The notes: generated from the sequence alone by a model not told the origin. Counted from the first letter of the stretch, positions 43,784-52,803 are shown. The stretch: 64,000 nt of DNA from JAFCUW01 sp049898325 (GCF_049898325.1 NZ_JAFCXL010000010.1:62001-126000), one strand, 5' to 3'. Numbers and translations are program-made.

Positions 43784-44665
43784 TCAGCGCTGCATGCCCC
43801 AGCGGCGGATGCTGATTTTCTCCAGCACCTGGAACACCAGGTGTTCGGCCACCAGGCCCACCAGGATCACGGCGGCCAGGCCGGCGAACACCTTGTCGGT
43901 ATAGAGCTCGTTGCGGCTCTGAAAAATGTACCAGCCCATGCCACCCTTGCCCGAGGTGGTGCCGAAAATGAGTTCGGCGGCGATCAGGGTGCGCCAGGAA
44001 AACGCCCAGCCGATCTTTAGGCCCGACAGGATCGCCGGCAGGGCGGCCGGCACCAGGATGTACACGATCAGGCGCAGGCCCGTCAGGCCGTAATTGCGCC
44101 CGGCCAGCGTCAGCGTCTGCGGCACGCCCCGAAAGCCGGCGTAGGTGGCCAGCGCCAGCGGCCAGGTGACCGAGTGCACGAGCACGAAGATCAGGCTGCC
44201 CTGGCCCAGGCCGAACCACAGCAGGGCCAGCGGCAGCAGCGCGATCGCCGGCAGCGGGTTGAACATGGCGGTGGCCGTTTCCAGCAGGTCGCGCCCCAGC
44301 CTGCTGGCCATCGCCAGCGCGGTGAGCACAAAGGCGCAGGCGATGCCGGCCCCGTAGCCGGTCAGCAGCACGCCCAGCGAGACTTTCAGGTAGCCGCCGA
44401 TCTCACCGGAGGCCACCCCGGCGGCGAAAGCCTGCGCCGTCTGCACGAAGCCGGGCAGCAGCAGGTCGTTGTTCTGCCAGCGCGCCAGCGCCTCCCACAG
44501 GACCGCCAGCAGCACCAGCAGGACGCTTTTGCGCAGCCAGCCGTGCTCGAACAGGGCGGCCACGGTGGCGCGGCGCGGGGCCACGCCACGCGCCGCCGCG
44601 CCGTTCCACGGCGCCAGCACGTATTCGATATCCGGCCGTACCGGCGGCTCCCATTGCGCGCTCAT
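43784..44665 (-). CDS. ABC transporter permease (SsuC/TauC type)
   Basis: A 293-residue membrane permease with about six helices. The binding-protein-dependent transport signature is in AILSGLKIGWAFSWRTLIAAE (EAA-loop type) and the C-terminal FAGLAAVILVGLVAEHLVF. A 40-residue N-terminal extension precedes the first helix. It matches permeases for sulfonates, taurine, nitrate or bicarbonate, with sulfonate type most likely because a TauD-family oxygenase starts the operon. Its ATG overlaps the stop of the ATPase gene (ATGA), so translation is coupled. Confidence 0.92.
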   Translation of the reverse strand: MSAQWEPPVRPDIEYVLAPWNGAAARGVAPRRATVAALFEHGWLRKSVLLVLLAVLWEALARWQNNDLLLPGFVQTAQAFAAGVASGEIGGYLKVSLGVLLTGYGAGIACAFVLTALAMASRLGRDLLETATAMFNPLPAIALLPLALLWFGLGQGSLIFVLVHSVTWPLALATYAGFRGVPQTLTLAGRNYGLTGLRLIVYILVPAALPAILSGLKIGWAFSWRTLIAAELIFGTTSGKGGMGWYIFQSRNELYTDKVFAGLAAVILVGLVAEHLVFQVLEKISIRRWGMQR

Positions 44666-45516
44666 GGCACGAGCGCGCGCGCGCCGCTGGTGGTGATGGT
44701 GGCGGCGGTGCCGGCGGCCGGTTCGCCCGCCGGCGGTGCGCCGAACAGCAGCCGGTGGATGCGGCTGGCGGCGGCCTGGAACGGCGCGCTGCCGCTGCTG
44801 GCCAGGGTGAACTGGCCGCTGCCCAGCTCGGCCCGCACGCGTCCCGGGTGGGGAGAAAGCAGCAAGATGCGCTTGCCCACCACCAGCGCTTCCTCGATCG
44901 AGTGGGTGACGAACAGCATGGTGAAGCGGTGTTCTTCCCACAAGGCTTGCAGTTGTTCCTGCATCTGACGGCGCGTCAGGGCGTCGAGCGCGGCGAACGG
45001 CTCGTCCATCAGCAGGATGTCGGGCTGCATGGCCAGCGCGCGGGCGATGGCCACGCGCGCTTTCATGCCGCCCGACAGGGTGTGGGGATAGGCGTCGGCG
45101 AACGGCGCCAGGCCCACCCGCGCCAGCCAGTCGAGCGCGCGCCGTTCGGCCTGGCGGCGCTCGATGCCCACCGCCAGCATGGGAAACATGACGTTGGCCT
45201 TGACGGTTTTCCAGGGCGGCAGCTGATCAAATTCCTGGAACACCACGATGCGGTCGGGCCCCGGCTTGGTGATCGGCCGTCCGCCCAGGGTCAGGCTGCC
45301 GGCGCTGGGTGTGATGAAGCCGCCGACCGCCTTGAGCAGGGTCGACTTGCCGCAGCCGGAAGGACCGAGCAGGACGAAGCGCTCGCCGCGGAACAGCGCG
45401 AAGCTGACCTGGTGCACGGCGCGCACGCTGGCGCCCCGTTCGCCGCGGTAGTCGATGGTGACGCCATCGGCGCGCAGCAGCGGCTGCGAGACCAGGTGCA
45501 GGTCGGCTGTGGCCAT
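44662..45516 (-). CDS. ABC transporter ATP-binding protein (SsuB/TauB type)
   Basis: A 284-residue ATPase subunit. Walker A is GPSGCGKSTLLKAV, the Q-loop is VFQEFDQLPPWKTV, the signature is LSGGMKARVAIARAL, Walker B and D-loop are DILLMDEPFAALDALTR, and the switch His is in FVTHSIEEAL. The signature and the conserved VGGFITPSAGSLTLGGRPI fit the taurine/sulfonate/nitrate subfamily. It follows the binding-protein gene by one base and overlaps the permease. The C-terminal 50 residues are Ala/Gly-rich and unusual but plausible. Confidence 0.95.
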   Translation of the reverse strand: MATADLHLVSQPLLRADGVTIDYRGERGASVRAVHQVSFALFRGERFVLLGPSGCGKSTLLKAVGGFITPSAGSLTLGGRPITKPGPDRIVVFQEFDQLPPWKTVKANVMFPMLAVGIERRQAERRALDWLARVGLAPFADAYPHTLSGGMKARVAIARALAMQPDILLMDEPFAALDALTRRQMQEQLQALWEEHRFTMLFVTHSIEEALVVGKRILLLSPHPGRVRAELGSGQFTLASSGSAPFQAAASRIHRLLFGAPPAGEPAAGTAATITTSGARALVP

Positions 45517-45517
45517 C

Positions 45518-46513
45518 TCAGCTGCCCGTGGCCAGTGCCGGGTGGTCGAAGAAATAATCGCGCCACGAGGCGGGCTTGTTCTTCAGCGCGCCCGAGCGGG
45601 CCATGAACTCGGCCAGCCCCAGGGTGTTTTGCGGCGCCACCTTGAAGTCGACTTTCGGATTGGTGATCACCTTGAGCAGCAGGGCGCGGTCGATCTTGCT
45701 GGCATTGACGCGCAGGTAGGCGTCGGCCGCCAGCTCCGGCTTGGCCTTGATCAGCGCGGCCGCTTCGGCCAGTGCGGCGACGAACGCGCGGCTGGTTTTC
45801 GGATTGTCTTTTAGGTATTTTTCGGTGGCATACAACACCGTCAAGGAGCCGGGGCCGCCCTGCACCTCGTAGGAGTCGAGTATCACGTGGGCCTTCGGAT
45901 TGCCGGCCAGTTCCTGCTCCTGGTAGGGCGGAGTGGCGAAATGGGCGTTGATTTCCGTGCCGCCGGCGATGATCGCGGCGGTGGCGTCGGGGTGGGGCAG
46001 CGACTGGGTGAACGGGTCGAGCCGCCTGGACTGGTCGACGCCCCATTGCTTCGCCGCGGCCATATGCAGGATGCGCGCCTGCACCGACACCTGCGCCGCC
46101 GGCAGCGCGATGCGGTCCTTGGCGCCCAGGTCGGCGATGGTCTTGACGGCCGGATTGGTGCTCACCAGCTGGTAGGGGAAATTGCCCAGCGAAGCCACGC
46201 CACGCACGTTCTGGCGCCCGCGCGTGCGGTCCCAGATGGTCAGCAGGGGCCCCACGCCGGCGCCGCCGATGTCGATCGAGCCGGCCAGCAGGGCGTCGTT
46301 GACGGCGTTGCCGCCCGATAGCTTGATCCAGTCGACGTCGATGTCGATGCCTTCCTTCTTGCCGTGCTTTTCAATGAGCTTCTGGTCCTGGGCGACGTTG
46401 AGCATCAGGTAGACGATGCCGTACTGTTCGGCGATACGAATCTTGCCTTCGGCATGGGCGTTGGTGGCCAGCAGCAGGGTGGCGGCGGCGATCGCGGTGA
46501 GGCATTTTTTCAT
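45518..46513 (-). CDS. ABC transporter substrate-binding protein (NMT1/TauA type)
   Basis: A 331-residue periplasmic binding protein with a signal peptide ending ATNAHAEG. The mature part has the SsuA/NMT1-like pattern: IRIAEQYGIVYLMLNVAQDQ, GGNAVNDALLAGSIDIGGAG, GVGPLLTIWDRTRG and a C-terminal helical domain. The ligand class is sulfonate, taurine or related small anionic organosulfur compounds by context; nothing in the sequence decides it. It is the second gene of the operon and is followed directly by the ATPase. Confidence 0.92.
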   Translation of the reverse strand: MKKCLTAIAAATLLLATNAHAEGKIRIAEQYGIVYLMLNVAQDQKLIEKHGKKEGIDIDVDWIKLSGGNAVNDALLAGSIDIGGAGVGPLLTIWDRTRGRQNVRGVASLGNFPYQLVSTNPAVKTIADLGAKDRIALPAAQVSVQARILHMAAAKQWGVDQSRRLDPFTQSLPHPDATAAIIAGGTEINAHFATPPYQEQELAGNPKAHVILDSYEVQGGPGSLTVLYATEKYLKDNPKTSRAFVAALAEAAALIKAKPELAADAYLRVNASKIDRALLLKVITNPKVDFKVAPQNTLGLAEFMARSGALKNKPASWRDYFFDHPALATGS

Positions 46514-46544
46514 GTTGGGGTCGTCAATCAGTGGTGTGGCGTGG

Positions 46545-47420
46545 TCAGAAAGGCGCGTCGCCCTCGATGGTGGTGCGGTAGAGCATGCGGCGCTGGTCGG
46601 CCGGGCAGCCGGCCGCCAGATGGGTGACGCTGCGGTTGTCCCAGAACACCAGGTCGCCCGCCTGCCAGCGGTGGCGATACACCAGGCTGGGGTTGCTGCT
46701 GTGATCGAACAGCGCCTGCAGCAGGGCGCGGCTTTCGCTGTCGGGCAGGCCGATGATGCGGGTGGTGAAATGCTCGCTGACGAACAGGGCCGGCTGGCCC
46801 GTCTCGGGATGGCGCCGCACCACCGGGTGGATGGCCGGCGTCACCTCGTCGATCTGCGCCTGGGTCAGGTCCGGTCGCCAGGGATTGCGCTTTTGCAGCT
46901 CGGCATATTTCGCCAGATAGCTGTGCTCGGCGCGTGCCTCGCTCACCGCCGCCCGCAGGTCGGCCGGCAGGGTGTTCCAGGCCGTGTGCTGGTTGGCGAA
47001 CAGGGTGTCGCCGCCTTCTTGCGGCAATTCTTGCGCGTGCAGCATGGAGCCCAGGCTGGGAATGGCTTTATAGGACAGGTCGGAGTGCCAGTAGTGGCCG
47101 GCGTCGCCCAGGCCTATGGGCTGGCCGTTCTCGCGGATGTTCGAGATGATCAGCACTTCCGGGTCCGAGGCCAGCTGGAACTGGCGCAACACGTGGATTT
47201 GCAGGGGGCCGAAGCGGCGGCTGAAGCGCACCTGCTGGCGGGGGCTGATCTGCTGATCGCGAAACACCAGCACGTGGTGATCGAGGTGGGCCTGGTGCAG
47301 GACGGCGAAATCGTCGTCGTCGAGCGGGGCGCCCACGTCGAGGCCGATGACCTCGGCGCCGAGCGGGGCGTCGAAGGGGACGATGGTAAAACCGGGACGG
47401 AATTTGAGCAGGGCGGACAT
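46545..47420 (-). CDS. TauD/TfdA family Fe(II)/2-oxoglutarate dioxygenase
   Basis: A 291-residue non-haem iron oxygenase. The facial triad is visible: HxD in HYWHSDLSYKAIPSLGSML, and the distal His in FWDNRSVTHLAAGCP, with the 2-oxoglutarate-binding Arg in QRRMLYRTTIEG. The N-terminus GAEVIGLDVGAPLDDDDFAV is the usual TauD start. It opens the operon with an SsuABC-like transporter, so it likely releases sulfite from an alkylsulfonate, or acts on a related sulfur compound. The ATG at 47420 fits family length; a longer frame upstream lacks support and has no clear ribosome binding site. A 17-bp palindrome lies upstream. Confidence 0.9.
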   Translation of the reverse strand: MSALLKFRPGFTIVPFDAPLGAEVIGLDVGAPLDDDDFAVLHQAHLDHHVLVFRDQQISPRQQVRFSRRFGPLQIHVLRQFQLASDPEVLIISNIRENGQPIGLGDAGHYWHSDLSYKAIPSLGSMLHAQELPQEGGDTLFANQHTAWNTLPADLRAAVSEARAEHSYLAKYAELQKRNPWRPDLTQAQIDEVTPAIHPVVRRHPETGQPALFVSEHFTTRIIGLPDSESRALLQALFDHSSNPSLVYRHRWQAGDLVFWDNRSVTHLAAGCPADQRRMLYRTTIEGDAPF

Positions 47421-47558
47421 GATGGCGGCGCGGACGCTGGCTGGATCGGTGGCCCAGCTTAGCCGCTGCGGCGGTGCCCTCAAACGAAGCTTTTCGGCTA
47501 TCGTCATGCGCTGGCCGAACTTGGCGGGCGCGCGCTGCAGATTAAGTGGCAATTAAAA

Positions 47559-47575
47559 CAATATTAATAATATTG
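47559..47575. promoter_or_regulatory. AT-rich 17-bp palindrome upstream of the tauD-type operon
   Basis: CAATATTA (47559-47566) and TAATATTG (47568-47575) flank a single A, about 140-155 bases upstream of the dioxygenase start. It could be an operator for a LysR-type sulfur regulator, though no regulator gene is adjacent. Confidence 0.45.
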
Positions 47576-47579
47576 AAGC

Positions 47580-47602
47580 TTACCCACAGATTCTGTGGAT
47601 AA
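47580..47602. promoter_or_regulatory. Inverted pair of DnaA-box-like sequences
   Basis: TTACCCACA (47580-47588) on the plus strand is an 8-of-9 DnaA-box match; TTATCCACA on the minus strand (47594-47602) is a perfect 9-mer. They are inverted with a 5-base gap. No dnaA, dnaN or gidA gene is in the window, so this is not an evident chromosomal origin. Confidence 0.6.
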
Positions 47603-47747
47603 AACGACCACGTTGCGCGGGACCTGCGGGGCGCGCCACGCTTTCCATCGGCGTGCTCAAAAAACAGGCAGTTACTGCAGTACAGGGGCTGCCGGCACGC
47701 GCGCCGCAAGTGCGTCATAATCGAACGCTCTTGTCAAGGAACCCACC

Positions 47748-48467
47748 ATGAGCGCCTCCCCCGCAGATTTGTCGCATTTCACGATCACCGCCAAGTGGCC
47801 GGCGGCCCACCCCGAGCGCCTGCAGCTGTATTCGCTGCCCACGCCCAATGGCGTGAAGGTCGGCATCATGCTCGAAGAAACCGGCCTGCCTTACGAGCCC
47901 CACCTGGTCAATTTCGCCACCGATGACCAGTTGAGCGATGCCTTCCTCTCGCTCAATCCAAATAACAAGATTCCCGCGATCATCGATCCGGACGGACCGG
48001 GCGGCCAGCCGCTGGCCCTGTTCGAGTCGGGCGCCATTTTGCTGTACCTGGCCGAGAAAACCGGCCAGTTGCTGCCCGCCGATGCGGCCGGCCGTTACCA
48101 TGCCCTGCAGTGGCTGATGTTCCAGATGGGCGGCATCGGCCCGATGTTCGGCCAGCTGGGCTTTTTTCATAAATTCGCCGGCAAGCAGATCGAGGACCCC
48201 CGTCCGCTCGCGCGCTACGTGGGCGAAAGCCGGCGCCTGCTGGGCGTGCTGGAGCGGCAGTTGCGCGGCAAGCAGTGGCTGCTGGGCGACGCTTACTGCA
48301 TCGCCGACATCGCCACCTTTCCGTGGGTGGCCAACCTGGTGGGTTTCTATGACGCCGCCGAACTGGTCGGCTATGCCGATTTCCCCGAAGTGCAGCGGGT
48401 GGTGGCGGCCTTCCTGGCGCGCCCGGCGGTGGTGAAGGGCCTGCAGATTCCCGCCCGCCCCGCCTGA
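47748..48467 (+). CDS. Glutathione S-transferase (YghU/YfcG-like)
   Basis: A 239-residue cytosolic enzyme of the nu-class type. The thioredoxin-fold half has LQLYSLPTPNGVKVGIMLEE, LNPNNKIPAIIDPDGPG (cis-Pro) and LFESGAILLYLAEKTGQLLP (glutathione-gamma-Glu binding ESGAI). The all-helical half contains WLMFQMGGIGPMFGQLGFFH and the N-capping box YCIADIATFPWVAN. It lies just after a possible DnaA-box region; AAGGA precedes the ATG. Members show disulfide-bond reductase or peroxidase activity. Confidence 0.94.
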   Translation: MSASPADLSHFTITAKWPAAHPERLQLYSLPTPNGVKVGIMLEETGLPYEPHLVNFATDDQLSDAFLSLNPNNKIPAIIDPDGPGGQPLALFESGAILLYLAEKTGQLLPADAAGRYHALQWLMFQMGGIGPMFGQLGFFHKFAGKQIEDPRPLARYVGESRRLLGVLERQLRGKQWLLGDAYCIADIATFPWVANLVGFYDAAELVGYADFPEVQRVVAAFLARPAVVKGLQIPARPA

Positions 48468-48481
48468 GCGGGGCGCCATGG

Positions 48482-49183
48482 TCAAGCGGGGCGCGTCGCC
48501 TTGAACATGGCCCGGATGTAATTGGCCGTGCCATCGAAATCGAAGGCCAGCAAGGCCATGTCGAATTCGTGGTCGTCGAAGACGGCCGGATTGGAGCAAT
48601 TCGAAAACGTCACGACGATACAGCCACCGGGCGCCAGCAAGGCGCCGGCGCCTTGCATAAAACGCTGAAACAGCGAGCCGCCGGAATCGGACAAGGTGCG
48701 CTCCTCGATTGCAATGTCGCGATCGACATGAAAAAACGGCGGATTAAACGCAATCACGTCGAATGTTTCACCGCTAAAGGCCGAAAACAGGTCGGACTGG
48801 CGCACATCGACGGCGAGCGCGTTGGCGCGCGCATTGGCCGCCGTCGCCGCCACGGCGGCGGCATCGATGTCGCCCGCATGGGCTTGCCAGCCGCAGCGCG
48901 CCGCCAGCAGGGCGATGGCGCCGGCGCCGCAGCCCACTTCAAGAAAGCGCCGCCCCTTGCCCTGCAGTAAGCCGGCCGCCTCGAAATGGTCCGCGAAAAA
49001 ACGGGTCGAACTGGTGTCGTGGGGGGAATAGACGCCCGCGCCCGCGTCCAGTTGCAGGCCATGCAGCACGAAGCTGCCGGGCGTGGCCACCTGTTCGAGC
49101 ACGGCGCGATAACCTTCCAGAAATACGGCCTCCTTGATGGGCTGCTGGCACGCTGCGATCAATTGATTTACAAAACTTGTCAT
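48482..49183 (-). CDS. Class I SAM-dependent methyltransferase (MTS/RsmC-like)
   Basis: A 233-residue methyltransferase with the small-methyltransferase fold. Motif I is FLEVGCGAGAIALLAARCGW, the acidic strand is AHAGDIDAAAVAATAANA, and motif IV is VIAFNPPFFHVDRDIA. The NPPF tetrapeptide points to methylation of a planar nitrogen in rRNA bases or glutamine, as in RsmC/PrmC-type enzymes. Substrate not decidable. It converges on the glutathione transferase gene with 14 bases between stops. Confidence 0.88.
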   Translation of the reverse strand: MTSFVNQLIAACQQPIKEAVFLEGYRAVLEQVATPGSFVLHGLQLDAGAGVYSPHDTSSTRFFADHFEAAGLLQGKGRRFLEVGCGAGAIALLAARCGWQAHAGDIDAAAVAATAANARANALAVDVRQSDLFSAFSGETFDVIAFNPPFFHVDRDIAIEERTLSDSGGSLFQRFMQGAGALLAPGGCIVVTFSNCSNPAVFDDHEFDMALLAFDFDGTANYIRAMFKATRPA

Positions 49184-49423
49184 CGGGCTGATTTCTCAAA
49201 AGCGGGGAGTGGTTGCCGCGCGCAGGCAATCGAGGCGGCAGCTTATTTTTCTCGCGGAATATTAACGCAGCTTCGCGCTACCCGAACAGCTTTATTGCCC
49301 GCCCAGGGCAATTGCCGGGAAAAAATAACAATCCGGGGGCGGTTGTCAGAAGCAAGGAAAAAGGTTAATCTGGCATTAATTTTTAATTAACATCAAGCGC
49401 GGCTGAAGCTGCCTCTTTCCCTC

Positions 49424-51769
49424 ATGAGCGATCTGCCCGTTTCCCTTTCCAAAGACCAGCCCGTCAAGGACAGCGGGGGCGCGCAGCCAGGCGCCGCCGC
49501 CCCGGTGGGGGTGCGCGCGGTGGTGGCCAGCCACGTCGAGCGCCTGACCCGCTTCGACGACGCCGACCTGGGCGAGCGACAGGACGAGCAGCAGATCGCC
49601 GTCAAGCTGGCGCTCGAACGTCACCATGGCGTCAGCTTCGCCATCACGCGCTTTCGCGGCAAGGGACGCTTGCCGGCCTCGGCCACGCGGCTGACCAGCA
49701 AGGCCGCCATGGAGGCCACCCTCGACGAGCGCCTCGACGAAGCCGGTGACGAGGTGGGCGCCGCCATGGCGCGCTGGGCCGGCGCCGACCAGCGCGCCTA
49801 CCGCCGGGTAATGCGCAGCGCCGATGCCTTTCTCGCCGCGCCCTGCGCAGCCGGTTACGAACACACCTGCCGCGGCTGCCGCGGCGCCCGCCAGCTCACG
49901 TGCGACAATTGCCGCGGCAGGGGAAAGATCAGCTGTTCGCCCTGCGCGGGGACGGGCAAAATCAATTGCAGCAACTGCGGCGGCAGCCGGAAAAAAAGCT
50001 GCAGCGGCTGTTATGGCAGCGGCAGCGTCCAGGAGTCGGTCAGCAACCAGGTGTGGGACTCCTCGACCAACAGCTATCACTATGTGAGCGGCACCAGGAC
50101 CGTGTCCTGCTCGGGCTGTTCCGGGTCCGGCTACCTCAGTTGTTATTCCTGCGATTACGCCGGCAAGGTCCGTTGCGGCGCCTGCGGCGGCGATGGCGAC
50201 ATCGGCTGCCGGCCGTGCGGGCGCACCGGCAAGGTCGATTGCGGCACCTGCGCCGCCACCGGCATCGAGCACGCCGGCGGGATCGTTGCCGCCAGCGTGG
50301 AGGCGGCTGAATCGCTGGCCATTGCCGGCGCCAACCAGCGCTTGAGCGCCTTGGTGCGCCAGCGCATTGCGACGGCCGAGCTGCCCGCCTACGGCGCCCT
50401 GCTGGGGGTGACGCACCAGGCCGGCGACAGTGCGGTGGTGTCGACCTACACGATGCGGCTGGACGTGCGCCACGCCGCCATGCGCGCGCGCGAGCGTGAA
50501 TTCAGCCTGTACGGTTTCGGCCCCGCGTGTGCCGTGCTGGACTTCTGCAATATCGTCGGCCACATGCTCGAAGACGATCTGCAGGCCTTCGAAGCCGATC
50601 TGCTGCAGGCGCGCCGCTGGCGCCTCAAGCGCGCCGGCGGCGACGGCGTGCTGGCGGCGAGCGCGCGCTTTCTGCGCTCCGAACTGAACATGGAAATCGT
50701 CGAGCATGCCAATGGCGCCGCCGCCGACGCCGCCGCCGTGGAGCAACGCTTCTCTGGCCTGGTCGATGCGGCCTATATCGCCCGGGTGGTGGCGGCACTG
50801 GGCCGCGCCACCGGCCACATCTACGGCGACCAGATGCGCGCGCCGGCGCTGGTCCTGTGCGGCCTTGTGGCCCTTGCCGCCGCCGCCACCGCGGTGGCGC
50901 AGTGGCCCGATCCGCGCGCCCCGCTCAGTGCGGCCGCCTGCATGGGCGCCGCCGCGGCGGCCTGGCTGGTGCTCGAATGGTGGCAGCAGCGCGCCATCAT
51001 GCGCGGTTTCGACGGGGACATCGGCGCGCGCATGCTTGCCCGCATCAAGGCCGATGGCAGCGTGCGCAACTGGCGCATCGGCATGCTGCTGGCGGCGGGT
51101 GTCGCCGCCGGCCTGGGGCAGGCGGGCGCCTTGAAGGTGCCGGCCGTGCGCGCCCTGCACGCCGAGCGGGCCGCCGTGTCGGGCGCGCGCGCCGATATCG
51201 ACGGCTGGTTCGGCCAGTCCGATCCCGACTACCGGCAGCGCGTCTATCCGGCGCAGGCAGGGCTGCGCGCGCAAGCGCAGGCCGGCAACGCGGCGGCGCA
51301 AACGGTGCTGGCGTGGCAATTGCTGTTGGGGGCGGGCGGGGTGCCGCAGGACCTGGCCGGGGCTGGCGCGCTGCTCGACCAGCTCAAGGCCGCCGGCGCC
51401 CGGGGGGCCAGCTTGCCGGTCGCGGACGCCATCCTGGTCTTGCAGCGCGAGGCCACGCCGGCGCAGCAGCGCGATGCCGCCGCGCTGCTGGGCCAACTGG
51501 CCGAGCGGCTCGACTTTGCCGAGGCGCGCTACTGGCAGGCGCGCAGCCATATCGATCCGCGCAGCGCCACGTTCGACAGCGCGCGCGCGGTCAAACTGCT
51601 CGATCGCGCGGCCCGGCAGGGCCATGCGCATGCGGCCCTGTTGCTCGGCCAGGTGTTCGCCGAAGGGCGCGCCGTCAGGCAGGACCGCCGCCGCGCGCGC
51701 CAGTTGCTGCAACTGGCGGCCAGCCGCGGCCTCGATGAGGCGCGCGAAGCGCTGGGCAAGCTGCGCTAA
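49424..51769 (+). CDS. CxxC-array membrane protein with Sel1-like C-terminus
   Basis: A 781-residue protein with an unusual layout and no obvious family name. Residues 1-145 have no recognised domain. Residues about 149-276 hold ten CxxC motifs, several in the DnaJ cysteine-rich style CxxCxGxG (CDNCRGRGKISC, CSPCAGTGKINC, CSGCSGSG, CGACGGDG), interrupted by a 30-residue Ser/Tyr-rich insert. Four zinc sites are expected from such a module, plus one or two more here. A mixed alpha/beta region follows, then three hydrophobic helices (LVLCGLVALAAAATAVAQW, ACMGAAAAAWLVLEWW and IGMLLAAGVAAGLGQAG; about 470-570). The end carries two Sel1-like repeats (AAAQTVLAWQLLLGAGGVPQ, AHAALLLGQVFAEGRAVRQD). No J domain is present. 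It may be a membrane-bound chaperone-like or assembly scaffold; function unknown. Confidence 0.8.
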   Translation: MSDLPVSLSKDQPVKDSGGAQPGAAAPVGVRAVVASHVERLTRFDDADLGERQDEQQIAVKLALERHHGVSFAITRFRGKGRLPASATRLTSKAAMEATLDERLDEAGDEVGAAMARWAGADQRAYRRVMRSADAFLAAPCAAGYEHTCRGCRGARQLTCDNCRGRGKISCSPCAGTGKINCSNCGGSRKKSCSGCYGSGSVQESVSNQVWDSSTNSYHYVSGTRTVSCSGCSGSGYLSCYSCDYAGKVRCGACGGDGDIGCRPCGRTGKVDCGTCAATGIEHAGGIVAASVEAAESLAIAGANQRLSALVRQRIATAELPAYGALLGVTHQAGDSAVVSTYTMRLDVRHAAMRAREREFSLYGFGPACAVLDFCNIVGHMLEDDLQAFEADLLQARRWRLKRAGGDGVLAASARFLRSELNMEIVEHANGAAADAAAVEQRFSGLVDAAYIARVVAALGRATGHIYGDQMRAPALVLCGLVALAAAATAVAQWPDPRAPLSAAACMGAAAAAWLVLEWWQQRAIMRGFDGDIGARMLARIKADGSVRNWRIGMLLAAGVAAGLGQAGALKVPAVRALHAERAAVSGARADIDGWFGQSDPDYRQRVYPAQAGLRAQAQAGNAAAQTVLAWQLLLGAGGVPQDLAGAGALLDQLKAAGARGASLPVADAILVLQREATPAQQRDAAALLGQLAERLDFAEARYWQARSHIDPRSATFDSARAVKLLDRAARQGHAHAALLLGQVFAEGRAVRQDRRRARQLLQLAASRGLDEAREALGKLR

Positions 51770-51804
51770 TTACGAGCCGGCCCGGCCCGGGGGCATGCCA
51801 GGCG

Positions 51805-52152
51805 TCAGGCCTTCTTGACGTACATGGTTTTCAGGCTCATCGCGCCAAAACCGTCGATCTTGCAATCGATGTCGTGGTCGCTGTCGACCAGGCGGATGTT
51901 CTTGACCTTGGTGCCCATCTTGACGGTGCCGGCCGAACCCTTCAGTTTCAAGTCCTTGATGACGGTGACGGTGTCGCCGTCCTGCAGGATGGCGCCGCTG
52001 GCGTCCTTGTAGACGCGCGGGCCGGCGGCGGCATCTTCGCTGGCGGCCTCGCTGGCCTGCCATTCATGGCCGCATTCAGGGCAGTTCAGTTGCGCGCCGT
52101 CGTCGTAGGTGAAGGCGGACTGGCATTGGGGGCAGGGTGGCAAGGCGGTCAT
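51805..52152 (-). CDS. PhnA/YjdM-type zinc-ribbon protein
   Basis: A 115-residue cytoplasmic protein. The zinc ribbon is CPQCQSAFTYDDGAQLNCPECGHEW, with two CxxC pairs, followed by a PhnA-type domain (GAILQDGDTVTVIKDLKLKG, IRLVDSDHDIDCKIDGFGAM and ending in MYVKKA). Despite the historic alkylphosphonate name, its biochemical role is unproven; no phosphonate genes are nearby. The length is typical. The upstream base composition and the short gap to the CxxC-array gene (convergent) hold nothing special. Confidence 0.92.
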   Translation of the reverse strand: MTALPPCPQCQSAFTYDDGAQLNCPECGHEWQASEAASEDAAAGPRVYKDASGAILQDGDTVTVIKDLKLKGSAGTVKMGTKVKNIRLVDSDHDIDCKIDGFGAMSLKTMYVKKA

Positions 52153-52210
52153 GGCTGCGGTCTTTATAGTGGGAAAACGCGCAGTATACAGGGCGGCGCC
52201 CGCCCGGCCC

Positions 52211-52803
52211 TCAATCGATGGCGAGCACCCCCACCACGGCCTCGCCCAGCGCCAGTTCGATGAAGCGAACGGCGCGCGGGTCGTGCGTCCATTCCGTCAA
52301 TGCTTCGCCGCGCAGCTTCAGGGCCGCTTCGCGCCGCACCCAGGCGCGGCAGAACGCCAGCGGCCGCGCCGGGGCATCGGCGGCGGCCAGCAGGCTCGCC
52401 GTCGCCATGCCCAGGTAATCGTGGGCCACCCGCGCCCAGTCGCTGGCCAGGCCGATCTGCATGACATCGAGGCCCACCGCGCCCGTGCGATGCAGCGCCG
52501 CCAGCGAGAACTTGGCGGCATGGCTGATCGACATGCCGATGCCGCTGTCGGCGCCATCGAACAGCAGGCGCGGCGCGCTGCCCGGCGCGCCCGCCACTTC
52601 GAGCCGTTCGGCGCCCACGCCCGTGAGCAGGGCGGCCACCTCGCAGGCGGCGGCGCGGATGTCGGCCCTGGCCCGCGCACGTACGCTGGCCGGGCGGGCA
52701 TCGGCGCCGGCCGGGATCGTCGTCATCAGCACCAGCAGATCGTCGTGCCAGGCCGGCGCCGGCGTCCCCGCCGCGCCCGGCCAGTGCAACACGGGCAGCG
52801 CCT

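Noticed and set aside
43600..43815. Small plus-strand frame between AI-2E permease and ABC permease
   Set aside because: Antisense to start regions, no ribosome binding site, no domain.
49376..51712. Minus-strand frame opposite the CxxC-array gene
   Set aside because: Ala/Gly/Arg-rich shadow; the cysteine motifs are read on the plus strand.
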